Shown: positions 43,251-55,208, counted from the stretch's first letter. The stretch is DNA of 64,000 nucleotides from Gari tellinella (GCA_922989275.2 OV277861.1:95084993-95148992), one strand, 5' to 3'. The notes: generated from the sequence alone by a model not told the origin. Numbers and translations: made by a program.

Positions 43251-43451
43251 CAGTAGAACCTCTATATTACGACCACTAAAACGAAGGTTAATAGTCTGTA
43301 GAGACGACAGGTGACAACTTAAAGCAATGTAAAAGTGAAACAGAAAGCTCCTGTAGGAGCTTTCTGTTTCACTTTCACACTTCTTTAAGCAGTAACCTGT
43401 TACGACTTATATTTGAGACAATTTAGTGACCGTCATAGAGAGGTTCTACTG
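43251..43451. mobile_element. MITE family A copy, complete
   Basis: TA|CAGTAGAACCTCTATATTAC ... GTCATAGAGAGGTTCTACTG|TA, 201 bp. Centre AAGTGAAACAGAAAGCTCCT/GT/AGGAGCTTTCTGTTTCACTT, a perfect palindrome. The terminal repeats carry a matched change (TAGAACC/GGTTCTA) against the TAAAACC of other copies. Confidence 0.9.
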
Positions 43452-44639
43452 TATTGGTAAAACGGGTGAACTCTTCTACGCATACAAAGGGTTAAATGCA
43501 GAATGTGTTATCAGAACATCATTTAGACAGTCACGCGAGGAATAAAAACTATAAAACCGTTTACAATTAATGACTGTAGTGAGGGCATTTTAACACGCCA
43601 TTAATGTCGACATGTGGTCTCTAAAAGTGGCTGAAAAGGTTCAACTTAACCGAGTTAAAATTAATAAGTTCAAATATGTGATATACTGGGCAGAACATAG
43701 GTAGAACGTGTGTTGTACAGTAATATAGACCATACATCTCTTTGTTGGCGTCTGTTTGAATGCCATTGTCTTCTCAAGGACAAATCATAAAGTATGCACG
43801 TGATTGGGGATTTGGATGTAGAGGAACCATTATTTGTCCTGTGTAAAACATTGATACGCAGCGAGGTTAAAATCTTACCAACGATTTTATTGAATTAGTA
43901 ATTACAGTGACTGGACCCTGTGAAAAACTTTCTAGTTTAGTTGGTAATATACCATTAAGTCACGTTATAACTCAAATAAAATCGCAATGTAGAAAATGGC
44001 TGTTCATGCACAATATATTTCGATCTAGTTAAATTCAAGTTTTGCGGCATCTGATCTGGCTCTATATTAAATTCAATTGATATTATTTTAAAGCACAAGC
44101 GGTGCTTTAAATTATATATTACCTACTGGATCATTTTGAAATTATGTTTGTATGATATGGTTTGAGATCACACACAGAGCCTCTCACTTCAAAGCGCTTT
44201 AATTAATTAACACAGCAATCGCACTTCATTTTGGTACTTTAAGATCGGATATGAAACCATGTTAAAGACAGCTTATTTCATTTTCATAGCGTTCATGTAT
44301 AAGGAAAAAAAACATTGTTTCACAGTCCATAATGTTCTCTGCATTCTAAGACTTTTTAGCATCATTTCCACTTCAAAATTAACATCAACATTGTAAAATA
44401 ATCAAATCATCGGTAGTAATTTAGTGAAATATAGTCATATACTATCACCACTACACCAAAATATAAGTATAATATTAGCAATTAGTCGTATAAGTTAATT
44501 CAAAATCCACTGAGACTTTCGCCATCACGGATCTACTTTTATATATGCAGTAAATATAAACCAGGAAGTGATATTAAAGTGCAAGCGAGTAATGTCCAAT
44601 TTGAAGTTAATTATCAGATTAATTTTGCTAAGAACCTTA
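43452..44639. other. Non-coding stretch, nothing recognised
   Basis: AT-rich, no frames of interest, no clear palindromes. Confidence 0.4.
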
Positions 44640-44784
44640 TCAGAGTAAATCATCTTTATTACGACAACCAAAACGAAGGCTATTTGAAGGTACAGGTGAC
44701 AGCTTTTTCCAAGGTGATACTAAACAGAAAGCTCATAAAGTTACCTGTCGTACAAATGTAGACACAATAGAGAGTATTTACAGT
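44640..44784. mobile_element. Degraded family A fragment
   Basis: CAGAGTAAATCATCTTTATT ACGACAACCAAAACGAAGGC, then AACAGAAAGCTC and ATAGAGAGTATTTACAGTA recall family A ends and centre in altered order. Low conservation. Confidence 0.4.
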
Positions 44785-44900
44785 ATGCATTTATGACACA
44801 TGTCAGATACGAATTCTGCGCCATGGCTAAAACGAACTTATTGAACTGCAAAACAGTGTAATCAGTATACTTGAACTTCAGTAGGTAATTCGATATAAGT

Positions 44901-45090
44901 TAAAAGTTCTCATGACACTATTGATATTTTTCTGACTTTGACAGTTTCGGTGACTGCTGTTACCGTTCTCAAAAATCCAACTGATTCCGTGGATCATCCA
45001 CAGAATCAGTTGGATTTTGAGAAAAATACAACAGTAAACGAAACTGTCAAAGTTAGACTCATTTATAAGTAGCGTCATGAGAACCTTTTA
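44901..45090. mobile_element. Long foldback palindrome, single copy
   Basis: Outer arms TAAAAGTTCTCATGAC / GTCATGAGAACCTTTTA, middle arms CTGACTTTGACAGTTTCG / CGAAACTGTCAAAGTTAG, inner arms CTCAAAAATCCAACTGATTC / GAATCAGTTGGATTTTGAG around CGTGGATCATCCACA. The inner stem is nearly perfect, suggesting a young or maintained element. No family mate in the window. Confidence 0.7.
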
Positions 45091-45503
45091 TACACAGTGT
45101 CATCAGTGTCAAACAACAATACATCGGTATACAGCAATATAATAGGTATTTCTTTCTTCATATTCCCTGAAATCTAGTTTGAAACTAATGTACAGAAAGA
45201 TTTTTCATACAGAGAATTGTTGAAATGGTTCAAATGGCAGTCAAATGATCAATGTAAAACAATATAAAAACTCACTTTTGAGAATAACTTGACAACAAAC
45301 TTGCCGAAAGCATACATTAGTATAGTTCTAATCATACGAAAGCAAATTGCAACGATTAAAATAGATTTGGTTTTCATTTGCAAGCCAAACGGGATCACTT
45401 TAAAAGCAATCGAAGTATGTAGGCGTTTCCCTTTTCAATTCTATAATTTCTCCATAGTTGATTATGAAATGATGCGATTCCCGATCGACACTATGAAATA
45501 ATA

Positions 45504-45688
45504 CAGTAAAATCTCTATATTACGAATTAAAGGCGCTTGAGACTGGTGACTCCTTAAAGCAAGATGACAGTAACATAGCAAGCCCCAAAAGGAGCTTTGT
45601 TACTGTCACCTTGCTTTAAGCTGTCACCTGTCTTGTATACAATCACATATAATTCGTTTCGGTGATCGTACTAGGGGAGTATTTACTG
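45504..45688. mobile_element. MITE family A copy
   Basis: TA|CAGTAAAATCTCTATATTAC ... CTAGGGGAGTATTTACTG|TA. Core TTAAAGCAAGATGACAGTAA ... AGGAGCTTTGTTACTGTCAC with a slightly shortened tip. Confidence 0.85.
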
Positions 45689-46806
45689 TAATATCAGGAG
45701 CGCTTGTGGCTAATTGTTTACTGACAACACTAAACAATAATCCAACATGTAATCTGCATTTATCTCCAGAGTCCTTAGGCAACCACGCAACATATTCATG
45801 AGAATCTCAGTTTTAACATGACTTTAACATATTGAAGAACTTTAACCTTCATCACGGCAAGTATATTTCTTTGTAAAAGATGACGAATATATCATACCCT
45901 GTACTGATTAAGTTGCCTTTTCTTTACGAAAATAGTATTAGTTTGGCAAAGAGCCTAGGTTCAGGAAAGAGGCTGAGTTTCACGCTGTCTGGTCTGGATC
46001 CAAATTACTGGTAACATTTTAACAAATATCTCCTAGCATGCTAAAGCTTAATGGATTTGGTTTGAAACAGTATTATTAAGCTTTAACACTTATCTAGCCG
46101 AATTCCTGTCTGCTTTAAATTTATGCTCGTATATCGTCTACTTAAATAACTTGAAAGTGAGAATCAACCAGGGTGGAGCTAGAGCTGACACTGCGTTACA
46201 CAACAACTTGCCTAGATTCACACTGTATGCAACTGTTAGCAAAGTCCCACAATGCATGCTGAAGGTTCAGTTTGTTTACGATCTTAAACTAGTAATCTCG
46301 TACAAAGCGGACGTGATGTTTTGTCAAGAAGTAACAATTATGAAAGACATTGCGACGACTTTATTTATTTCAGATTAACTCCAGCATTAACAGGAGCAAC
46401 TACACCAGCGTTTGCAAACTGTTCCCGTTCTGATGTCTCACGAATTCGGTAGATCTATCTAAAAAGGATTCAAAACGTAAGATAATTGTACCATTATTTT
46501 GTCAACATATTGCCGAAAACTCTGAAATACGATGTCGAAATAGAGGGGGATACTATTGCAGCCAATGGGAAAAAACATACAAATCACTACTGTACAGTTA
46601 AACTTGTGTCAATCGGACTAAACTATATCTGAAGCTGCATCTATATTTCTTAAAACTACTTTACACATGACAAAAGAAACAAAACATCAGATACAATCGT
46701 TCGGGTGTTTTTTGTAATGCAGCAAGCTGCTGCATACAGTATATATATTTTTCCTCTTTTAGAGTGTCAACTATATACTGACTTTATTGTAATATCGTAT
46801 GTTTTA
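45689..46806. other. Non-coding stretch
   Basis: No supported gene (largest frame 75 codons). A short E-like remnant (CTGTCTGGTCTGGATCCAAA) lies near 45985. Confidence 0.4.
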
Positions 46807-47018
46807 CCCCATTTGTGCCCACGATCCCATATATGGGACATAGGCAAACAGTGTAGACTCTGATCTGACGCCGCATCATGCGGCGTCTGATCAGAGTTTA
46901 CACTGTTTGCTGATAAGAATTTCAATATAATAAATGAAAATTTTGACCAGGCATCCCTTTGATAAAAAATGGACTAACTCAATATAAAACATGGAAGAAT
47001 CCAATAGGCCCAAATGAG
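46807..47018. mobile_element. MITE family B copy
   Basis: CCCCATTTGTGCCCACGATC ... AGGCCCAAATGAG|TTAA. Core AGTGTAGACTCTGATCTGAC GCCGCATCATGCGGC and complement. It is oriented opposite to the next B copy, 147 bp away. Confidence 0.88.
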
Positions 47019-47165
47019 TTAATATTATTACCTGCGCTGTGTTTTCAGACTTAAGCGTTTAGGCAAGTTATCATGGTAAATATCGAAAGAAGTGTTGGAC
47101 CCTGAGTCTGAGTATGAGCATAAAACCAGTTACTGAAGCACACTTTTTCCAATACATGTTATTAA

Positions 47166-47385
47166 CCCCTTTGCGCCAAGTGGATTCCTCCATGTTTTAT
47201 ATTGGATTAGTCCTTTTTTTATCAAAGGGATGCCTAGTCAAAATTGTCATTTTCATTTCGTTTTATATTGAAATTCCTATCAGCAAACAGTGTAGACTCG
47301 GATCAGACGCCGCATCATGCGGCGTCTGAACAGAGTCTGCACTGTTTGCCTATGTCCCATATATGGGATCGTGGGCACAAATGGG
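47166..47385. mobile_element. MITE family B copy, reverse orientation
   Basis: TTAA|CCCCTTTGCGCCAAGTGGAT ... GGGATCGTGGGCACAAATGG G. Core GTGTAGACTCGGATCAGACG CCGCATCATGCGG and complement. Confidence 0.88.
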
Positions 47386-47547
47386 TTTATCCAGAGCAAA
47401 ACAGTTGCGAATATTGAAATGGCTGAAATTGTCTTACTGAACTTTTTAGTAGCCAAAGTACATATAGTTGAAATGATATATACATGTAGTATAAACTAGA
47501 TACATCGAAAGCGCTAAAACCGGCCTTACCGGTATTTCGTATGTTTA

Positions 47548-47794
47548 CAGTGGAGAATCTGTTATTCTTTCCCGTTTAAACGCAATCGTACGCAAACGCA
47601 AAGCGCTAAAACGTAGAAAAAGAACAAATTTTGGACAATTCTGATAATTCTTGTTTATCTTGGTGGCAAACAGTTTGGTGCCTGATCAGACGCCGGGTTA
47701 CCCGGCGTCTGATCTGGCTCCAAACGGTTTGCACTGCAAATAATAGTTTTAGCGTAAACGCGTTTATTGGGAAAGAATAACAGATTCTCCACTG
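47548..47794. mobile_element. MITE family D copy, complete
   Basis: TA|CAGTGGAGAATCTGTTATTC ... GAATAACAGATTCTCCACTG|TA, perfect 27-bp terminal repeats. Core GGTGCCTGATCAGACGCCGG/GTTAC/CCGGCGTCTGATCTGGCTCC. Adjoins a family H remnant. Confidence 0.93.
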
Positions 47795-47920
47795 TAATTG
47801 CGATAAATCGAATTTTCTTAAATAGACAATACCCGTATTTCAAAGTTAAAATGTGCCTAAGCCTCGTTTTAATTTTGGAATATGGGTATACTCGAACTAA
47901 AGCGAGTTCGGATTATCAAA
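47795..47920. mobile_element. MITE family H remnant beside a D copy
   Basis: TAATTGCGATAAATCGAATT, ACCCGTATTTCAAAGTTAAA and TATGGGTATACTCGAACTAA match family H. The left terminus is replaced by the D copy and the right terminus is unclear. Confidence 0.55.
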
Positions 47921-48427
47921 TTTCGACCATAGTTTGATTGAATCTTTTAACTTCAAATGTTAACACGTTTTCTAACATCTATTTACCGCCATTATATCGT
48001 TTGATAGTAAAACAATATTGCCAAACTATTTTTGCGAAGTAAATTGTAAAGCACTAAGACATATGAGATATCAAAACGAGTGTAAACAGCAAAGTAAGCG
48101 TATTAAAGAGTATACACAGTATTACTCTCTTCATTATTGAAGCCATTATGTGGCATCGAAATACATTAAGGTATTTCTGAGCTAAAAATGTACCATTGCC
48201 TTATGACTCTAAGAAGTTAGATGTTTTCTGCGCAGAGAAAACACATAGTCGAAATGAAACGTTATGTTATGGAATTGAGATTCTAGAGCTAAACACTATA
48301 AAACGTTCGCTGCCAAACACAATTTCACACGAATTACAAAACATCTAGATCCGATGGTTTTCCCTTTGGCGTCTTGTCTTGATCCAGACTTGTTTGAGAC
48401 TCTCGTCGATGTGTCATAATGCAATTA

Positions 48428-48583
48428 CAGTCAAACATCGATCGTTTGAACTCGCTTAAGTTCGAGCATACCAATATGTCAAAGTTTACACGTGGCTATA
48501 TAATACGGATATGTTGGACTTAACCGAATTATACTTATGTAATACTGGTGAGGTCGATTTAAGCGAGTATCGAGTTTCAATTG
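48428..48583. mobile_element. MITE family H copy
   Basis: TA|CAGTCAAACATCGATCGTTT ... GAGTATCGAGTTTCAATTG. Subterminal GAACTCGCTTAAGTTCGAGC and GTCGATTTAAGCGAG match the 11.8-kb copy. Confidence 0.65.
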
Positions 48584-49225
48584 TTCATGTATTTTAATTA
48601 GGGAAATAAAGATGACTTCTTTATTCAGACGGTTAGTAAATGGTTCTAACAAATTAACTAAATAAATGAACGGGATGAATTCCTTTTGGTTGTTTTTGTC
48701 TTAAGAAACCCCGCATTGCATTTAATTCTAATATAATAGGTGATACGTACACTAACCTAGTTGTGTAATTTCGTATTGTAGGTGTTATTTATTCTAGGCT
48801 AAAAAGCAACCACTCACATAACAAAGTTATTTGATTTTATGACTGACCATAACGTGATTTTCATGAGTAGATAGAGATTTTTTACCTGACATGCATATTT
48901 CCCTTGTGTCGCCGTAGTGCCAGGAGCAGCTTTCAGCCATATTAGACCATAGCCAAGGTCACTAAGAGATTGAGAGATGAAAACAGAATAGTTTATGATT
49001 GACCACAATTTGATATTTTCCAAAGGAGATTTATTGCACGGCATACATATATATAACCCCAATAGCATTATTTGGTAATCTAATCACTCTCATAGAATTG
49101 TTGATTAAATGAAATAGTTTTAAAAGCCTAGGCACCATACATGTCAGATGATTCAAATATATATTCCGTAAAGTTCATGACCAGCCGATATATCGTCAAC
49201 ATAATGTTTTTTTATAACACGTTAA
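48584..49225. other. Non-coding stretch, nothing recognised
   Basis: Short frames only; no repeats identified. Confidence 0.4.
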
Positions 49226-49431
49226 CCCTTAGCCTGCCAGTCACAACTATAGCTCCATATGCAAACAGCTTGGATCCGGATGAGACGCCGAGTAACTCGG
49301 CGTCTCATCAGGATCCAAGCTGTTTGACACTCGGACAACATTTTCAGCAATTTTGAGCAACTTTGAAGCACTTTGAAACTTGAAGCAGACGAGAAATATA
49401 GCAGACGACAATTTATTTGGCGGGCTAAGGG
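49226..49431. mobile_element. MITE family E copy, complete (CCTGC subtype)
   Basis: TTAA|CCCTTAGCCTGCCAGTCACA ... TTTGGCGGGCTAAGGG|TTAA. Core AGCTTGGATCCGGATGAGAC GCCGAG/TAA/CTCGGC and complement, perfectly paired. Confidence 0.92.
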
Positions 49432-49529
49432 TTAAAAATCTAGCAAACAATTCAGAAGACCTAATAGAACAATGACATAATATTATTTGTTTTCCTGGTT
49501 GCTCCAATCAATATCCCCGTAGGGCAATA

Positions 49530-49645
49530 CAGTGAGTCCTCTCTATTATGAACAATTAATTATGACCGTTAATTATAAGATTATTCCGACACGTGACTGC
49601 TAAAAGCAAGGTGAACGTAAAACAGAAAGCTCCTAAAGATGTCGA
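49530..49645. mobile_element. MITE family A copy, right part deleted
   Basis: TA|CAGTGAGTCCTCTCTATTAT through GCAAGGTGAACGTAAAACAG AAAGCTCC, ending abruptly at the palindrome centre. Such truncation at the hairpin tip also occurs at 54.2 kb. Confidence 0.7.
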
Positions 49646-50231
49646 CTGTCTGCTATGAAGCCAATTATCATTCATTTGAGTGCATAACAAAATGACCGTT
49701 ACACGTTTTGTGAGTGGGTAGCGCCGTCAAACAATATTCAAATGTTAACCGATAGGACATTTCTGAAGATGTAGAACAACGTATGGGGTAGTTTTTGTAT
49801 TAGATTTGAAACCTGTATGTAAGATCCTGAGACATGAGCTTGATTTATATGGTAAAGAAACGATTTTAGGTATGTCCGAAAATTCGTGCCATAGCATCTG
49901 TTTGGTTAAATAACGAACCAGATGCTATCCCATGTTTTTTTTTTGGATGTACCAATTTTTTTATATTTCCTTTGAATAAAACATGGTGCAGCGTTTTCTT
50001 TTTTGGACAAATTTGCACTCGACAATACATCATTTGGTTGTTAGTCTCTTTAAATAGCATAACACGGGCTATGGCTATTTTAGCCAGTAAATTACATTAC
50101 GCACCTTTTTCTGCATTCTGCTCGTGTTGTTCTAAAGCACATGACATAAATCAAACGCATGCGATATTTTTAAACTTTTATTTAAGGCGACTGTCTCGAT
50201 GCGCTTTGGTAAAATTAATAAAAATTTAAAG
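49646..50231. other. Non-coding stretch, nothing recognised
   Basis: A short imperfect inverted pair (CATAGCATCTGTTTGGTT / AACCAGATGCTATCCCATG) is at 49891-49935. No gene supported. Confidence 0.4.
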
Positions 50232-50406
50232 AATGATTATTTGAACTTCCGTTCAAGACGTCACCGCTAAACGCGGCGTCTGGTCAGAATCTAAAATGTT
50301 TGACACTTGTTTCAATATTTCTTAAGTCGAAATACCTAAAACATTTTTTTTAAATAGAAGCAGACGACAATTGTTTAAATTTGATGACGTCATGGCAGTG
50401 AAGGGG
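50232..50406. mobile_element. MITE family E copy, left end lost
   Basis: Core remnant AAGACGTCACCGC/TAA/ACGCGGCGTCTGGTCAG and AGAAGCAGACGACAATTG block; right end CATGGCAGTGAAGGGG|TTAA. Confidence 0.65.
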
Positions 50407-50659
50407 TTAATATTCTTTAATGCATATAACTTCTAGATATATGACACATAAGACAAGTGTACATTTTGTCAGGCTTCCATCCTTCAATTGTCTTTTATTT
50501 CTCGCTGTGTAGCTTTTATAAGGACTACACTCATCGGACCCTAGCAATGGGTGTACTCATCCTTTACAAACAGAGTACGTGAGAAGATTGTACTTATTCA
50601 AAGTAAACAGCGAAACTCCATATCAAATAGACCCCATTGATCAGGATCTGCACTATATA

Positions 50660-50905
50660 CAGTGGAGAATCTGTTATTTTTTCCCGTTTAAACGCAAACG
50701 TACGCAAACGCAAAGCACTAAAACGTAGAAAAGAACAACTTTTGGACAATTCTGATAATTCTTGTTTATCTTTGTTGTAAACAGTTTGGAGCCTGATCAG
50801 ACCCCGGGTTACCCGGCGTCTGATCTGGCTCCAAACTGTTTGCACTGCAAATAATAGTTTTAGCGTAAACGCGTTTATTGGGAAAGAATAACAGATTATC
50901 CACTG
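50660..50905. mobile_element. MITE family D copy, complete
   Basis: TA|CAGTGGAGAATCTGTTATTT ... AATAACAGATTATCCACTG|TA. Core GGAGCCTGATCAGACCCCGG/GTTAC/CCGGCGTCTGATCTGGCTCC. Confidence 0.93.
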
Positions 50906-52138
50906 TATGTATTTACAATAAACCGTAAAACATAACCATAATTAGTTAAAAGTGGACACTACTTAATCTCTTTGGTGGTGAATTTGAAATCTCCAGTAGG
51001 AATTAGTCAAAACAAGTATGACTGTAATGATATTATTTGTTTTTTGGAAATGGAGCTTTGACATCAGACACTCATTTATTAATAGATTAGAAGTCCAGTA
51101 TCTCCATTAGATAATACCATGCGTCTGTTACCCTGTTATAAGATGTGCTTTTAATACGAAAATAATTATCAGTTTTTAAATATTGATATTTTCATGACAA
51201 AAAAGACAGTTAGTAATGAGTTTGAATAGAGTTAATTACCCGCATTTATTGTTACTAGAACCACTCAAGTTATCTCTGTAGGGGGTAGAAAAATCTGGAT
51301 TAATCAAATATTTATTGGGTAGCCGAAGCTTTCAGAACCTGTCAGTGGAACCAGCTTACAGCAAACTGAACAATGGTCAAACACAGTAGGCTCAATTTGC
51401 AGGCGATTTTAGTATTAACTATTTAACCCTTTATATCGCTAAAATTAGCCTCCATTTGAACTCTTTCAGAATAACCTCGGATTTAGTACTTTTGATGGAA
51501 CTGTTGTTTCCAATAAAGATTCCCTCTTATGATGCAGTTTGAATGAAAAAGAACGATTGAAGAAAAGTGTTGAAGTTTTAGTAACATGATCTTTAAGGTC
51601 TAGCTGTGCGATCGCAAATGTATCGATAATGGCAATTAATCAATTTGGAACTCAACGATATAATTTTCATCGTAGGTTATCTGGATCGAATTTTATTGCA
51701 ATTCAATTTTTGGTCGCCAATAGAAAGGTAAAGCGTTTTCATAAAATGTGCCGTTACTTGTTGGACCAAGCATTAATTCGTAATGACGTTTCATTTGATA
51801 TCTGATGAAATCCGTACCAACTGTATAACACTTATACTGTACTAACCCGTTACAACACAGCTTGTTTCTAGTTTTAAAGACCGTTGGCCACCTCAAGTAG
51901 GTTGATAGGAGAGCTTGTTTAACTTTCAGCCTTCTTAATCTGCGGTCTGTTTAAGTATTAGAACTGTCTTCTGTGGTGCATTATTATATCTATATAAATT
52001 GGAACTTCATTGCAGGAATAAGTTAACGGTGTAATAAGACACTGGCATAATATGCCCTCTTGTGTGACCATGACCTTAATGACCTGGACCTTTTATTTCA
52101 ATGGTCTTACTTGAATTGATCTCTAGAGCGTCTTAGCA
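50906..52138. other. Non-coding stretch with a degraded family C copy
   Basis: At about 51840-52050 CCCGTTACAACACAGCTTGT, TTAACTTTCAGCCTTCTTAA and TATATAAATTGGAACTTCAT recall family C, strongly decayed. No gene. Confidence 0.45.
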
Positions 52139-52925
52139 GAGTACACATGCCACATATGACGTCTATATTAAAAGTTGTTCCAACGCTATCACCAAGTTAT
52201 ATTTTTGCGAACTGTAAAATAAGTTTGCTTGTTGCAAAACTACGGCATGTTTTATATAGAATTAAAATAAAACTTAATTGACAAATAAGTTTGAGACTTC
52301 ATACCAATATATCAAATTACACGCTACCCAACTGTTGATGATACTCTGTAATCATACAACAAGAACATAGCTGTGCTATAAACAACACACCCGTCTTGGC
52401 GAAGTAAATATTAAGTAAGTGTCTAAGTAGAGCATAAATGCCAATTATGAAGTCTATATCAAAAGTAGTTCCAACGTTATGACTAAGTTATAATTCAGGC
52501 TTTTTTACCTCTTAATGGCCACTGAATTCGCTTGACCTTTGTCGGACATGTCCTACTCTACCCAGAAAAAATAACGTTCTATCCGCTTTACGTATTTGTT
52601 CAGAAAGGATAACTTTTATGTTTAAGTTGTCTTTCTAGTAGTCGAAAAATAATTGGACTTTATTGTAAACTAAGATCCTTAGAAACATGTAGTGTCGATA
52701 CTATATTCGTTTACACACTACATGTATATTGTTGAAACATTTACAACATAATTATTGCGATCTGTAAAACATGTTTGCTTGTTGTAAAATTAAGGCATGT
52801 TTAAAATAGAATTAAATATATCTGTTGGAGACTTCATATCGAATTACACGCTACCCAACTGTTGAATATACTGTGTTATTATACAACAAGAGCATAGCTG
52901 TGATATTAATAACACGCCTGTCTTG
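52139..52925. repeat. Old dispersed repeat, duplicated in tandem
   Basis: GAACTGTAAAATAAGTTTGC at 52207 recurs as GATCTGTAAAACATGTTTGC at ~52747. TTACACGCTACCCAACTGTT and CATACAACAAGAACATAGCT also recur ~540 bp apart. A further piece (GTCTATATTAAAAGTTGTTC / GTCTATATCAAAAGTAGTTC) repeats ~291 bp apart. Non-coding. Confidence 0.7.
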
Positions 52926-53571
52926 AACACAGGGACCCGACACGATTGATTTTTCAGAGTAAAAATAGTCAGAAGGTATATATAGAGACAAGGGGTACAA
53001 CTTATCGTCAGTATATTCTCACCCTATCTCGACAAAACCGGGCATATCATGAATAAATATTGATGAAAGGACACCCTTTTTGCATTTCTGTCTAGCGAAT
53101 ATAATACCCTTCCATAAACATAACATTAAGCCAACTGTAAGCCTGCACTTTCAACAGTAACTGCGTCAATTTTCCACATTACTATGCAGCGGATAATTCG
53201 GGTTCGCGTTAGTCTGCATGACCTGTTAAATAACAGTTTGAGTTCTAACATTCCGCTATTTCCCAGTTAACTTTTATAAGTTAATAGTTTATATCGGATA
53301 TATTCAATTACACAAAACAGAGATTAAGTGATCGCGACCAAGACTGTCTTTCAAATTCCTCAATGTTATGTGTGACCTGATTTCTGTTTATACCTATATA
53401 AGGTCAGTAGGTGGTGCCATTAAAGATCGCAATCACATGCAACATTGAAATTAAACTAATGAACAGGACTACATCAAGGTCAAAAGCCTTTATGATTTAT
53501 TTACATCATGATGTAAGTGGTGTGCTAGATTCAGTAAGCATGCAATGTAACCTGTAAATATGTACTGACTA
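52926..53571. other. Non-coding stretch, nothing recognised
   Basis: No frames or repeats of note. Confidence 0.4.
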
Positions 53572-53793
53572 CAGTGGAGAATGTGTTATTCTTTCCCGAT
53601 AAACGCGTTTACGCTAAAACTATTTTTTCTTTTACACACAGTTTGGAGCCAGATCAGACGCCGGGTAACTGTTTGCCACCAAGATAAATAAGAATTATCA
53701 GAATTGTCCAAAAGTTGTTCTTTTCTACGTTTTAGTGTTTTGAGTTTGCGTATGTTTGCGTTTAAACGGGAAAGAATAACAGATTCTCCACTG
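53572..53793. mobile_element. MITE family D copy with half the hairpin deleted
   Basis: TA|CAGTGGAGAATGTGTTATTC ... GAATAACAGATTCTCCACTG|TA. After CAGATCAGACGCCGGGTAAC the sequence jumps directly to TGTTTGCCACC, losing the 24 bases of the second stem arm. AAC occurs at both sides of the missing piece in the intact copies, indicating deletion between short direct repeats. Confidence 0.9.
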
Positions 53794-53802
53794 TATGTTA
53801 CA

Positions 53803-54033
53803 ATGATTCCTCTTGTAACTAAATATACGTTTTTCGCAATATATTCGCTCTTCCAATGAAGAAAATACTTCCACTTTATAGAGTAAAGATTGTGCAACAT
53901 AGATTTGATTCCTATATTTTAATAGATATTAGCTCAAAGTAGATTGGAAGTGAAGTGGATTGTGCCTGAATGCTTCAAACTGCTTTAGAGGTTATTTGTT
54001 TTCAAAATGAATACAGGCTATGGAGTAAAGAGT
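53803..54033. mobile_element. MITE family C copy, strongly degraded, reverse
   Basis: TCGCTCTTCCAATGAAGAAA, AGTAGATTGGAAGTGAAGTG and AATACAGGCTATGGAGTAAA are recognisable; the right end is AGAG|TTTAA. Confidence 0.55.
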
Positions 54034-54163
54034 TTAACCCAAATCAATACATACTTAATATTCCATATTTAGATACAGATGACAATTTGAAACAAGTCGA
54101 AAGTAATGAAGAAAGTTCGCATGTCTATAAATTTCTGTTTTATAAGTAAATATTGCTCAAGAC

Positions 54164-54315
54164 AGGCAGCATAACTATTTTACGACCACTTAAAAGAAGG
54201 CTAATTGATTACATAATTTTAGCAAGGTGAACGTAAAACAGAAAGCTCCTCATTCACTTGCCTACAATACCGGATAATTAATATAATGAACTGGCCTAAA
54301 TAGAGAGATTTAACT
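54164..54315. mobile_element. MITE family A copy, reduced
   Basis: TTTTACGACCACTTAAAAGA, GCAAGGTGAACGTAAAACAG and the right end TAGAGAGATTTAACTG|TA. The second half of the central stem is missing. Confidence 0.6.
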
Positions 54316-54325
54316 GTATAATTTA

Positions 54326-54573
54326 CAGTGGAGAATCTGTTATTCTTTCCCAATAAACGCGTTTACGCTAAAACTATTATTTCCAGTGCAAACAGTTTGG
54401 AGCCAGATCAGACGCCGGGGTAACACGGCGTCTGATCAGGCTCCAAACTGTTTGCCACCAAGATGAACAAGAATTATCAGAATTGTCCAAAAGTTGTTCT
54501 TTTCTACGTTTTTAGTGCTTTGCGTTTGCGTACGTTCGCGTTTAAACGGGAAAGAATAACAGATTCTCCACTG
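54326..54573. mobile_element. MITE family D copy, complete
   Basis: TA|CAGTGGAGAATCTGTTATTC ... GAATAACAGATTCTCCACTG|TA. Core GGAGCCAGATCAGACGCCGG GGTAACA CGGCGTCTGATCAGGCTCC. Confidence 0.93.
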
Positions 54574-54664
54574 TACCTAGAAACCGATATGCGTAGATTT
54601 ACCTAAGATAAATAATGTAGGGCTCTAACCCTAACCACAGGGCAAATAATTAAATAATTATGAA

Positions 54665-55020
54665 ACAGTGCTTCCTCTCTACAACAATACCCAAATGGAG
54701 ATAGTGTGTGTGATATTCGGAGGGAGTTTTTATAGGGAGGGAAAATAATACTCTTAGAGTAAATGTGCAATTAGTTTAAACCTTGATTTGGCGTCGCTTT
54801 ACGCGGCGTCTGATCCGGGTTCAAACTGTATGTCACTCGTATTTATGTTTCTGCTGTCAAAATGTCGAACACGTAACTTTCAGAAAATCGTCAATAGGAA
54901 TTTGTTAAAAGACGATACTGCAGCAGTGAAAGCATTAGACATACTTGTCTTGTTTAGTATACAGTCTCAAGCGTTTTTCTAACGAGGGAATCGTTGTTTG
55001 GATGGTCGTTGTAGGGAGTG
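54665..55020. mobile_element. Family I element
   Basis: Ends TGCTTCCTCTCTACAACAAT ACCCAAATGG and GTTTGGATGGTCGTTGTAGG GAGTG are imperfect inverted repeats (CTCTCTACAACAA / CGTTGTAGGGAG). The decayed core TTGATTTGGCGTCGCTTTAC/GCGGCGTCTGATCC is core I. The 19.05-kb copy shares the left half. The target duplication is not clear. Confidence 0.55.
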
Positions 55021-55208
55021 AATACTGTACAGTCAAACCTGTGTTATGAGACAATTAAAGAAGCCTGATTTTCGCAGACTTTATATTCTGGACGTTTAAT
55101 TGTAAGATATTGCGAATAATTGGATAAGTGTATTCATGAATAATTGCGGCCAATGCAACGTCAGGGTTCTTTTAAACAAGAAGTGGATCGAAATAAAACA
55201 TACAGTTA

